The notes beneath the pieces are model-generated. The model did no database searches. It had not been told where the DNA came from and was given only the letters and a program-made list of their open reading frames with translations. Below, piece after piece: positions 1-6,411 of a stretch of DNA of 11,198 nt. The position numbers and the translations under genes are program-made. The number at the start of each line of letters is the position of its first letter. Positions within the stretch are counted from its first letter, which is position 1. Source of the DNA: Methanobacterium sp. (GTDB lineage: Archaea; Methanobacteriota; Methanobacteria; Methanobacteriales; Methanobacteriaceae); assembly GCA_003162115.1 (NCBI GenBank), contig PMMV01000082.1:407-11604 (forward strand). Direction: 5' to 3'.

Positions 1-31
1 AAATTAGTAAATTTAGTGTTAGAGAGGGCTA

Positions 32-58
32 TTTATATAAAAAAATATTAAATAGGTG
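32..58 (+). promoter_or_regulatory. TATA-like box and ribosome site of ppk1
   Basis: A TTTATATA element lies at 32-39 and a GGTG ribosome-binding core at 55-58, six bases before the ATG. A start site about 25 bases below this TATA box would fall almost on the ribosome site, giving a very short leader. The true promoter could therefore lie further upstream, outside the window. The ribosome site is more secure than the TATA box. Confidence 0.4.
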
Positions 59-63
59 CCAAA

Positions 64-2181
64 ATGTCTAAAGTAGATTATAGTTTTACCCAAAACAGGG
101 AATTATCTTGGTTAAACTTTAATGATCGTGTTTTAGAAGAAGCAGAAGATGCTTCAGTTCCATTATTAGAACGTTTAAAATTCATATCTATCTTTACAAG
201 TAATTTAGATGAATTTTATATGGTTAGATGTGGAAGTCTATACGATCTATCCCTTGTTGATGAGAATTATGTAGATAACAAAACTGGATTAAATGGACAA
301 GATCAATTAGATGCCATCTTTGATAGATCTAAATTCTTATATAAACGTAGAGATGAAATATTCAAATCTGTTAATTCTAGTTTAAAAGAGGAAGGTATTT
401 ATGATTTAGATTTTGAAGACTTGACTAAAAATGAAACTAAATTTATTAATAAATTTTTCTTTAACTGTATTTTTCCAGTTTTATCTCCTCAAATTATTGA
501 TCTTCACCATCCTTTTCCCCATTTATTAAACAAATCCCTAAATGTTATGTTAATAATAGAAAATAAAGGCGAAATATTGTATGGACTTATTCCAATTCCT
601 ACTACTTTACCCCGGATAATATATTTTCCAAAGGATGAAATGCGTTTTATTTTATTAGAAAAAATAATATATGAATACGTTAATGAAATTTTTTCAAATT
701 ATAACGTAGAATTTAAAACTATAGTTTCTGTAACTAGAAATGCAGATATTGCCCTATCAGATTCTCAAATTGATGAAGATGAAGATTACAGGGGTTACAT
801 GAAAAAAATTTTGAAGAAAAGAACGCGTTTAGCACCCATAAGATTGGAAATATATAAATATTCTGACTCAATATTAACAGAATTTTTATGTGATCAGTTA
901 AATATCCAATATAGTCAAGTATTAATCTCTAATACTCCTTTAGATATGAGTTATGTATTTAAATTATATGAACATATTGAAAAAGTAAACGAATTACTGT
1001 TCCATAAATTATCATTTAATCCATATTATCCTAGAATACCGAGGGCTGTTAATGAAGGAAAGATTATTCCCCAGCTAAAAAAGAAGGATTTCTTATTATT
1101 TTATCCATACAATTCTATAGAACCTTTTTTAAGATTATTAAAAGAGGCAGCAAACGATGAAAAGGTGGTATCTGTTAAAATTACTATCTATAGATTGGCA
1201 AGATCCTCCTCCATAATAAAATATCTGTTAGAAGCACGAGAAAATGGAAAGGAGGTAACCGTTTTAATTGAACTTAGAGCCAGATTTGATGAAGAGAATA
1301 ATATTCATTATGCTGGTTTATTGGAAGAAGTGGGATGCAGGATTTTGTACGGTTTTGAAGAGTATAAGGTCCATTCAAAAGTTTGTCTTATCACAAGAAA
1401 AGAGAGGAATAATATTAAATACATCACTCAGTTGGGAACTGGTAATTATAATGAAAAAACCAGTAAATTGTACACCGATTTTAGTTTTATTACAAGAAAC
1501 ACCGCAATTGGAGAAGATGCCATGTTGTTCTTTAAAAACCTGGCAATTTCCAATTTAAATGGCGAATATCAAAAGTTATTGGTTGCACCATTTGGATTAA
1601 AAAATAAATTAATCGAAAAAATAAACACCGAAATTGACAATGCAGAGAATAATCGTCCTGCTGGTATTATCATGAAAATGAATTCTTTAACAGATAGAGA
1701 ATTGATTGACATGTTATCTAAAGCATCCAATGCTGGTGTAAAAATTAAATTAATTATTAGATCTATCTGCTGTTTAATTCCAGGAATACCCGGTAAGACT
1801 GAAAATATTGAAATCATCAGTATTGTTGGTAGGTTTTTAGAACATTCAAGGATCTATTGTTTTGGTATAGGGGAAGATGTTTCAATATATTTATCTAGCG
1901 GTGATTTAATGACTAGAAATACTGAAAAAAGAGTTGAAGTTACTTTTCCCATTGAAAAACCGGTTTTAAAGAAAAAAATAATGCATATACTAAATATTAT
2001 GCTTAACGACAATGTTAAAGCTCGAAAAATTAATGATAAAGGAGAATATGAGAAAGTTATTAGAAGCATTGATCTAATTGATTCTCAAAACTATTTCATG
2101 CATGATGATTTTTCAGAAAATAGAGAGGAGCAGATGATAAAAGAATCGTATTTCACAAAACTTAAACATTTATTTAAATAA
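64..2181 (+). CDS. ppk1: Polyphosphate kinase (PPK1 family)
   Basis: Reversibly transfers the gamma phosphate of ATP to inorganic polyphosphate, a cytoplasmic phosphate and energy store. The 705-residue length is normal for PPK1. The N-terminal domain opens with the family signature NRELSWLNFNDRVLEEA (residues 11-27). Catalytic residues can be matched to E. coli PPK: His437 in YKVHSK (equivalent of the autophosphorylated His435), His594 in LEHSRIYCFG (equivalent of His592), and phosphate/metal-contacting Arg377 (TIYRLA) and Arg407 (RARFDEE). The start ATG follows a GGTG ribosome site at 55-58. The gene stands alone on the plus strand and is convergent with the Cys-rich gene downstream. The Pst/PhoU locus about 3 kb away suggests a shared role in phosphate homeostasis, which is inference. 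The gene appears intact, and the family call is very secure. Confidence 0.96.
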   Translation: MSKVDYSFTQNRELSWLNFNDRVLEEAEDASVPLLERLKFISIFTSNLDEFYMVRCGSLYDLSLVDENYVDNKTGLNGQDQLDAIFDRSKFLYKRRDEIFKSVNSSLKEEGIYDLDFEDLTKNETKFINKFFFNCIFPVLSPQIIDLHHPFPHLLNKSLNVMLIIENKGEILYGLIPIPTTLPRIIYFPKDEMRFILLEKIIYEYVNEIFSNYNVEFKTIVSVTRNADIALSDSQIDEDEDYRGYMKKILKKRTRLAPIRLEIYKYSDSILTEFLCDQLNIQYSQVLISNTPLDMSYVFKLYEHIEKVNELLFHKLSFNPYYPRIPRAVNEGKIIPQLKKKDFLLFYPYNSIEPFLRLLKEAANDEKVVSVKITIYRLARSSSIIKYLLEARENGKEVTVLIELRARFDEENNIHYAGLLEEVGCRILYGFEEYKVHSKVCLITRKERNNIKYITQLGTGNYNEKTSKLYTDFSFITRNTAIGEDAMLFFKNLAISNLNGEYQKLLVAPFGLKNKLIEKINTEIDNAENNRPAGIIMKMNSLTDRELIDMLSKASNAGVKIKLIIRSICCLIPGIPGKTENIEIISIVGRFLEHSRIYCFGIGEDVSIYLSSGDLMTRNTEKRVEVTFPIEKPVLKKKIMHILNIMLNDNVKARKINDKGEYEKVIRSIDLIDSQNYFMHDDFSENREEQMIKESYFTKLKHLFK

Positions 2182-2232
2182 TAATGATTGTAATATTAAA
2201 GTGGCAAGAAATGATAACAACAAAAAAGGACT

Positions 2233-2251
2233 AAAAAAAAGAGATTTTTTT
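2233..2251. terminator. Bidirectional oligo-T terminator between convergent genes
   Basis: Eight A (2233-2240), GAGA, then seven T (2245-2251). The T run can stop plus-strand transcription from ppk1, and the A run reads as T on the minus strand and can stop the Cys-rich gene, whose stop codon overlaps the element. Archaeal RNA polymerase terminates on such T tracts. There is no strong GC stem. Confidence 0.5.
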
Positions 2252-2648
2252 AAATAGGTGTGTAATAGGTTCTTTTCAGTTCTCGAAGTTTAGATTTACG
2301 ATTTTCTATATCATTAGTTATTTCACAACAATCTTCTGCCTTACCATTTTTGCAGAAGTAAGCTGGTGCTTCTCTTACTTCCAAATCATATTCCTTCCAA
2401 ACATCACAATTTACGCATTGACATTCTTCATGAAAGTCAAGATCTTGACAATTTGTTTTACCATGGGCACAGAAAACTTTAGGTATTTTTTCTGGATCTA
2501 AAATATATCCACTATCTATATCAACGGAATGACCTACTTCTTCGATTATTTTCATTTGGTCATTTATACAAGAGCTTTTTGTTTGTACAGGGCATTCAGA
2601 GCAGAGACATTTTTCTAAATTTTCAAGGTTAAAATCTATTTTTAACAT
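2250..2648 (-). CDS. Cys-rich protein with duplicated metal-site-like motif (DUF2769-like)
   Basis: A 132-residue soluble protein of unknown function with 12 cysteines. It is built as two similar halves. Half 1 has C14-x-C16-x2-C19-P with C27, then F59-C60-x-H-G-K-x2-C67. Half 2 has C76-x-C78-x2-C81, then F98-C99-x-N-G-K-x3-C107, with C108 next to it. This CxCxxC plus FCxxGK pattern resembles DUF2769 proteins, which are common in methanogens, and suggests two Zn or Fe-S sites; that is inference. The family call is from memory of the pattern. No signal peptide or membrane segment is present. No clear ribosome site precedes the ATG, and a TATA-like box at 2681-2688 would give a short or absent leader. 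The gene is 140 bases downstream of the membrane gene pair and probably has its own promoter. Confidence 0.8.
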   Translation of the reverse strand: MLKIDFNLENLEKCLCSECPVQTKSSCINDQMKIIEEVGHSVDIDSGYILDPEKIPKVFCAHGKTNCQDLDFHEECQCVNCDVWKEYDLEVREAPAYFCKNGKAEDCCEITNDIENRKSKLRELKRTYYTPI

Positions 2649-2680
2649 GGTACTTTATATCTAATTTGAAATTATTATAA

Positions 2681-2731
2681 TTTTATATCTTGAAAATAAT
2701 CAATTTACAGAAGTGATTAATCGGTGTAAAT
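2681..2731 (-). promoter_or_regulatory. Promoter region of the Cys-rich gene with inverted repeat
   Basis: Read on the minus strand, a TATA-like ATATAAAA lies at 2688-2681, placing a start site near 2657 and implying a leader of about ten bases. Just upstream is an inverted repeat, ATTTACA (2703-2709) and TGTAAAT (2725-2731), enclosing the palindrome GATTAATC (2715-2722). Its position fits an operator, but no regulator is identified. Confidence 0.35.
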
Positions 2732-2788
2732 AATCTAGTTTCAAGGAACGAGTTTTTGAATTCACAAAATACAAAGATTTAATATTTC

Positions 2789-3184
2789 TCATTTATTGTT
2801 TTCTGATTCAAATAAACTAACTGAACTTTCTAAACCATCCTTACTCGATTCTATAATATCAATTGCTGATTGTAATTCATCGTCTTTAAATTTCTGATCC
2901 ACTCTTAAACGATGAATTATGAATCCTATAATGGATAAGATTGCCATATAAATCAATGCATAGAAAATCAAGGTTAATGAATATTGATAAATTGATAAAT
3001 TGTCTAATGAAGCAGCTGATAAAATTAAAACTATTAAAAATGCAAAGATAAAACAGCTGGCTATGATTAACAATAATTTTTGATCATCACTCCTATCCTT
3101 GAATGAAGAATAAGCAGCTATAGATAGGGATGATCCTGCTAAACTTAGTACTAGGAATTCAGGTATTAAAGAACTAATATCCAT
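2789..3184 (-). CDS. Small integral membrane protein, function unknown
   Basis: A 131-residue protein with three predicted membrane helices (about residues 8-25, 37-58 and 67-91) and a charged, probably cytoplasmic C-terminal tail (92-131, rich in Asp, Glu, Lys and Ser). I do not recognise a family. No catalytic motif is visible. The ATG is preceded by a CGGAG ribosome site about 11 bases upstream. It begins 23 bases after the stop of the upstream membrane-anchored gene on the same strand, so the two are very likely one transcript and may form a membrane complex. The short tail could be a docking surface, but that is speculation. Confidence 0.8.
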   Translation of the reverse strand: MDISSLIPEFLVLSLAGSSLSIAAYSSFKDRSDDQKLLLIIASCFIFAFLIVLILSAASLDNLSIYQYSLTLIFYALIYMAILSIIGFIIHRLRVDQKFKDDELQSAIDIIESSKDGLESSVSLFESENNK

Positions 3185-3207
3185 TCTTTTTGCTCCGTTT
3201 TAAATTT

Positions 3208-3828
3208 TTAATAACAATCTTGAGTTAAAACTTCTTCTTTAGTTAAAGGGCGGGCATGTTTTAGCATTTCATCAAAATTATTATCATATATTTTTATTAA
3301 TTCTGGTTGGGCTTTCTTAATTCCTACAGATCCACGGCTTTCATTGTGTCTGTGGGGCTTTTCAATGTACAAATGATTATTGTTAAAGATCATAAAATGT
3401 TTATTAGGCCTTTTTGGAAGGATTAAATATTCTACACTCTTATATTTATCAAGAAGTGTGTAAATTTCCATTTTGTCTTCACAAAATACTTTAGGCCCCC
3501 CAATGATCGTTATTTTTTCGAATTTATGATTTGCAGCATGTTTAATTATCTCTAGTGTATCTTCACTGAATTCTCCTATGATTACTTTGAGTTTTAATCC
3601 ATCAAATTTGTTTATTTTATTTTTATGGCTTTTAAATCCCTCTATTAGATTGAATCTCCACATTCTTCTTTTATATCTATCTGTACTATGAAATAGAACT
3701 ATTTCGTCCCCATACTGCTCATTATAATGGGGATTATGTCTATAAATTAATTTCATTAAGATAATAACGGTTAATGTCGATAAAATCATTAAAATCAGAA
3801 TTAAACTATAATCAAATTGCATAATCAT
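3208..3828 (-). CDS. Membrane-anchored protein with degenerate PLD-like domain
   Basis: A 206-residue protein of unknown function. One N-terminal membrane helix (about residues 7-27) is followed by a basic linker and a soluble domain. The part from about 80 to 195 reads like half of a phospholipase-D fold: alternating strands and helices, IIGGPKVF (109-116), then KHFMIFNN around His144, LYIEKPH (153-159), and a C-terminal helix with F185 and ARPL. A true PLD site is HxKx4D. Here the Lys and Asp positions of H144 are not conserved, so the domain is probably not catalytic and may bind a ligand or protein. This reading is a pattern judgement, not a search result. GGA at 3832-3834 (minus strand) abuts the first ATG but is well spaced from the second (ending at 3822), so translation may begin at Met3. 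First gene of a pair with the three-helix protein. Confidence 0.75.
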   Translation of the reverse strand: MIMQFDYSLILILMILSTLTVIILMKLIYRHNPHYNEQYGDEIVLFHSTDRYKRRMWRFNLIEGFKSHKNKINKFDGLKLKVIIGEFSEDTLEIIKHAANHKFEKITIIGGPKVFCEDKMEIYTLLDKYKSVEYLILPKRPNKHFMIFNNNHLYIEKPHRHNESRGSVGIKKAQPELIKIYDNNFDEMLKHARPLTKEEVLTQDCY

Positions 3829-3928
3829 CTTCCATTTGAATATTTCATTCCAATAACTCTAAAAATTACAATTCAGTACGGAACTTTGAATTCATTATTT
3901 ATGAATCTAGAATATTATGAAACTATTT

Positions 3929-3959
3929 GTGTTTTTTTTTACACTTGAAGTGTATGTCT
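3929..3959 (+). repeat. 31-base dispersed repeat, copy 1 (palindromic core)
   Basis: GTG and nine T, then ACACTTGAAGTGT and ATGTCT. The core is a palindrome with a single central G (ACACTT-G-AAGTGT). It matches 10829-10859 at 29 of 31 positions in the same orientation; the differences are T/A at 3934 and T/C at 3953. The copy lies about 100 bases upstream of the minus-strand membrane gene pair. It is followed on the plus strand by an AT-rich TATA-like stretch (about 3968-3976). It may be an operator, a promoter for an unseen RNA, or a small dispersed repeat. Confidence 0.75.
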
Positions 3960-4140
3960 CATCTTATTAAAATATATCTTCCAAATTTAAAATTAAAATC
4001 ATCGTCATACCAATGATCATACTATTTAGTTTTCATTTATTTCAAGACAATAGTTCCTATTTTACTATCTAAATTAAAAAAATCAAATTCTTTATATATC
4101 TTAGATTTTACTAAATTTTTGTTTTACTGAATACTATAAA

Positions 4141-4209
4141 AAAAATGGTTTTTTTGAACCTTATGATATGAAAAGAACTTTTAACCAATATATGTATTGG
4201 TTGTTAAAC
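4141..4209 (-). terminator. Bulged hairpin and T tracts after the citrate-synthase-like gene
   Basis: TTTAAC (4181-4186) pairs with GTTAAA (4204-4209), and CAATA (4187-4191) pairs with TATTG (4196-4200) around a TATG loop. This gives an 11-pair stem with a three-base bulge (4201-4203). On the minus strand it lies 54 bases after the stop of the upstream gene. It is followed by a second small inverted repeat (GGTT at 4148-4151 with AACC at 4158-4161) and a T run opposite 4141-4146. It probably marks the 3' end of that transcript. Confidence 0.45.
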
Positions 4210-4262
4210 TAAGAAATATTGATATTATAGTACAGTATTACAAAATAAAAGTTTATTAAAAA

Positions 4263-5027
4263 TTAAAATATCTTCCTGAAAGGTTCTTCACTCAACATTT
4301 CTTCATTTACATGGGCAAGCAAGCCAGGTAACCTCCCAATAATAAATATTCCACATCCAGAACGCCAGTCAAATCCCATATCTGATAATATTGAAGCATT
4401 TGCTCCATCTATATTCATTTTAATTCCCTTCTTATCCATTAATATCTTTTCCATTTCAACAGCTAGTTCAAAGTGTTTACCATCACAACCATAATTTTCA
4501 GCAAGTTTTAAGAGTTTACGGGCTCTAGGATCTTCTGTATGGTAACGGTGTCCATATCCGGGTACTTTATTACCCTTCTGAAAGCTTTCTTCAATTATGA
4601 AATTAGCAGTTACATTAGTTGATCTATTATAATCATTTGAAACTTTAACTCCTTCTTGAAGAGTTTTCATAGTTTTTTCTATTGCACCGGCATGATTTTC
4701 TCCAAATGCAAGTATGCCTCCCGCAATACATGCATTAACAGGAGATCCTGCCGATGCCATAAGTCTAGCAGATTGGGTGCTTGGAGGTGTGACTCCATGG
4801 TCGCAAAAGGACACTAAAACTGCTTCAAGCATTTTTTTATGATTTGCTGATGGAAGATCCCCTTTAATCAGTAAATAAACCATCTCTGAAAAGGATATAT
4901 TGCCTATAAGATCTTCCTGCAAATGATCCCTGGTTATTAATCTGTTTGGTTCAACCTTAGTTATCGAGGTTCTCCACGGGCTTTGCAAGGGTTTGAACAT
5001 TTCCTCAAGAACTTTTTCAGTTATCAT
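4263..5027 (-). CDS. Short citrate-synthase-superfamily protein (citryl-CoA lyase-like)
   Basis: Belongs to the citrate synthase superfamily, whose members make or cleave citrate or citryl-CoA using acetyl-CoA and oxaloacetate. From the ATG it has 254 residues, far below the 370-430 of a full citrate synthase but right for the citryl-CoA-lyase-like form. Active-site residues can be matched: His77 in DHGVTPPS, His112 in GENHAGA (the GPLHGG position), His160 in VPGYGHRYHTEDPRA, and Asp207 in NIDGANA. Because these persist, it is a compact enzyme rather than a broken gene. The reading frame opens at a TTG at 5051, but I chose the ATG at 5027. The family-like N-terminus (EKVLEEMF, WRTSIT) follows directly, and a TATA-like ATTTAAATAT at about 5050-5060 predicts transcription starting near 5030, so it is almost leaderless. 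Whether it cleaves citryl-CoA or condenses citrate cannot be read from sequence. Confidence 0.85.
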   Translation of the reverse strand: MITEKVLEEMFKPLQSPWRTSITKVEPNRLITRDHLQEDLIGNISFSEMVYLLIKGDLPSANHKKMLEAVLVSFCDHGVTPPSTQSARLMASAGSPVNACIAGGILAFGENHAGAIEKTMKTLQEGVKVSNDYNRSTNVTANFIIEESFQKGNKVPGYGHRYHTEDPRARKLLKLAENYGCDGKHFELAVEMEKILMDKKGIKMNIDGANASILSDMGFDWRSGCGIFIIGRLPGLLAHVNEEMLSEEPFRKIF

Positions 5028-5049
5028 GCTAGATTCTGTTGTAAGATAC

Positions 5050-5096
5050 AATATTTAAATTTTTTGCTTTTAGTTCTTTTGATATCACATAATGTG
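5050..5096 (-). promoter_or_regulatory. Promoter and possible operator of the citrate-synthase-like gene
   Basis: Minus-strand TATA-like ATTTAAATAT (about 5060-5050), 26 bases above a predicted start near 5030. About 26 bases further up is CACAT-A-ATGTG (5086-5096), an 11-base palindrome with one central base, which is a possible operator. Weak evidence from position and symmetry only. Confidence 0.35.
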
Positions 5097-5126
5097 TTGT
5101 AATTCTAATTTAATTAACCAAAAGAC

Positions 5127-5181
5127 ATTAATTGTTCTCTAAATGTGAGAATTAATGCACTAATGGGAATCTTTATATATA
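5127..5181 (+). promoter_or_regulatory. pstS promoter with upstream inverted repeat
   Basis: TATA box TTTATATATA at 5172-5181 predicts a start near 5202, so the leader is about 13 bases and the ribosome site sits near its 5' end. Fifteen bases above the TATA box is an interrupted inverted repeat: ATTAA-TTG-TTCTC (5127-5139), spacer 5140-5146, and GAGAATTAAT (5147-5156). Its position suits a regulator that responds to phosphate, possibly acting on promoter access; that is inference. Confidence 0.55.
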
Positions 5182-5214
5182 GGTAAATTTGTACTAGTAG
5201 TGAGGTGTATTAAG

Positions 5215-6042
5215 ATGAACACAAAGTATATAATAGGAATAATCGTAGCCTTAATAATAATAGTGGGGGCCTACATGGTATTTGCTGGATCAAATAACAA
5301 CAAAATAACTATTGTAGGATCAACTTCAGTTCAACCTGTAGCACAAAGCCTTGCAACAGCTTACATGAAAGAACATCCAAATGTTAAGATAGAAGTTCAA
5401 GGTGGGGGTACCGCTGTAGGTCTTAAGAGTGTCAGTGATGGAACCGCAAATATAGGAACCGCTTCTGAAACCCTTCAAGCAAATCAAACTACGGGCTTGA
5501 CTTCGTATGCTTTAGGTCAAGATGGTATAGTTGCAATAGTTAACAACAATAATACAGTTAGCGCAATAACAACAGCTCAGCTTAAAGGAATATTCACAGG
5601 TAATACAACCAACTGGAGTCAGGTTGGTGGATCTAATGCTAAAATAGATGTAATAGTGAGGGAAGTTGGATCAGGTACTAGAGTAGCATTCCAAGCAATA
5701 GTATTAGGAAACAATACTAATGGTACACCAGTTGATTTCGCTTCATCAGCAATTGTACAGACTTCTACAGGGGCAGTCCAACAGGCTGTGAGTCAGGATC
5801 CTAACGCAATAGGTTTCATATCATTTGCTAGTTTAAACAACCAGACCAAAGCATTATCATTTAATGGTGTGACTTGTTCGGCAACTACAATAGCTGATGG
5901 AAGTTACACATTACAGAGACCATTCACCTTCTTAACTAAAGGTCCTGCCAAAGGCCAGACATTAGATTTCATCAACTGGGTAATGGGATCTGAAGGACAA
6001 GCAATACTAAATAATAACAGTATAGTAAGACCTACAAAATAG
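5215..6042 (+). CDS. pstS: Phosphate-binding protein PstS (ABC transporter)
   Basis: Extracellular binding protein that captures phosphate and delivers it to the PstC/PstA channel. Residues 5-24 form a hydrophobic N-terminal segment that acts as signal peptide or membrane anchor. No lipobox Cys follows, so attachment by uncleaved anchor is likely. Phosphate-binding family motifs are present: IVGSTSVQP (33-41), QGGGTAVGL (62-70), IGTASE (80-85), VREVGSGTR (148-156) and DPNAIGFISF (195-204). Several N-x-S/T sequons (for example N130, N133, N166, N169) fit surface glycosylation in archaea. I chose the ATG at 5215 because GAGGTG (5202-5207) is ideally spaced for it; an in-frame GTG at 5200 overlaps that site and is not the start. 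Full length, 275 residues. It is followed by a strong terminator, so it may be expressed separately from pstCAB. Confidence 0.94.
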   Translation: MNTKYIIGIIVALIIIVGAYMVFAGSNNNKITIVGSTSVQPVAQSLATAYMKEHPNVKIEVQGGGTAVGLKSVSDGTANIGTASETLQANQTTGLTSYALGQDGIVAIVNNNNTVSAITTAQLKGIFTGNTTNWSQVGGSNAKIDVIVREVGSGTRVAFQAIVLGNNTNGTPVDFASSAIVQTSTGAVQQAVSQDPNAIGFISFASLNNQTKALSFNGVTCSATTIADGSYTLQRPFTFLTKGPAKGQTLDFINWVMGSEGQAILNNNSIVRPTK

Positions 6043-6060
6043 AAAACCAACGAATCAATT

Positions 6061-6097
6061 GTAAAAAGTGGTTTATTAACCACTTACCTTTTTTTTT
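6061..6097 (+). terminator. Stem-loop terminator after pstS
   Basis: A perfect 8-pair stem, AAGTGGTT (6066-6073) with AACCACTT (6078-6085), around loop TATT, followed by CC-free T9 at 6089-6097 just after ACC. It sits about 20 bases after the pstS stop. It should end most pstS transcripts, allowing the binding protein to be made in excess over the channel. Confidence 0.75.
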
Positions 6098-6411
6098 AAA
6101 GAAATGCAAAAAAGTTAAAAATTTGAATTTACCTTAATTATGATATAACTTTCGATATGAACTATTTCTTTAGTTATATACTTATATGAGTTTGATAGCT
6201 TATTAAACTTGAAAAGAAGTTAAAATAAGTTTATTATTACCAAAAGATCTACTGTACAAAAAAGATTTCTAGTAAATAATTTATATTCACATTTACGAAT
6301 TAATTCATCAGACTAAATAATTTAATAATAATAATAATAATTTAATGTACCAAAAACTTAAGACTTTAAGATGTAAGCAATGATAACAATATAGTTTCAT
6401 GAGGTATCATA
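6098..6411. promoter_or_regulatory. pstC upstream region with TATA box, palindrome and TAA repeat
   Basis: No gene is visible in this 314-base stretch. It holds a plus-strand TATA-like AATTTATATT near 6278-6287 (start near 6310, leader about 100 bases), a perfect palindrome GAATTAATTC (6297-6306) sharing GAATTAAT with the inverted repeat at pstS, six TAA units (6323-6340), and the pstC ribosome site GAGGT (6401-6405), six bases before the ATG. The promoter assignment is tentative. Confidence 0.4.
6323..6340 (+). repeat. Trinucleotide repeat, six TAA units
   Basis: Six uninterrupted TAA copies, flanked by TT on the left and TTTAATG on the right, lying in the predicted untranslated leader of pstC. 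It could vary in length by slippage, but nothing shows that it does. Confidence 0.8.

Larger units (their letters stand above)
3829..4262. other. 434-base intergenic region without a gene
   Basis: Very AT-rich gap upstream of the membrane gene pair and downstream of the citrate-synthase-like gene. No convincing ORF is present on either strand. It holds a 31-base repeat copy (3929-3959), an inverted repeat TTCAT/ATGAA (3891-3905) enclosing a possible minus-strand TATA box for the membrane pair, a plus-strand TATA-like TTTATATAT near 4091, and a bulged hairpin (4181-4209) with T runs on the minus strand. A small RNA cannot be excluded. Confidence 0.6.

Noticed and set aside
1268..1558. 96-codon open frame inside ppk1
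   Set aside because: Entirely within the catalytic region of PPK1 in another frame; no recognisable protein.
3914..3976. Short plus-strand ORF running through repeat copy 1
   Set aside because: About 17 codons, and the equivalent frame is not kept at copy 2, so the repeat is not coding.
5028..5051. TTG-initiated extension of the citrate-synthase-like protein by eight residues
   Set aside because: No ribosome site, it overlaps the predicted promoter, and the family-like N-terminus starts at the ATG.
5200..5214. In-frame GTG upstream of the pstS ATG as an alternative start
   Set aside because: The GTG overlaps the GAGGTG ribosome site, which is spaced correctly for the ATG at 5215.
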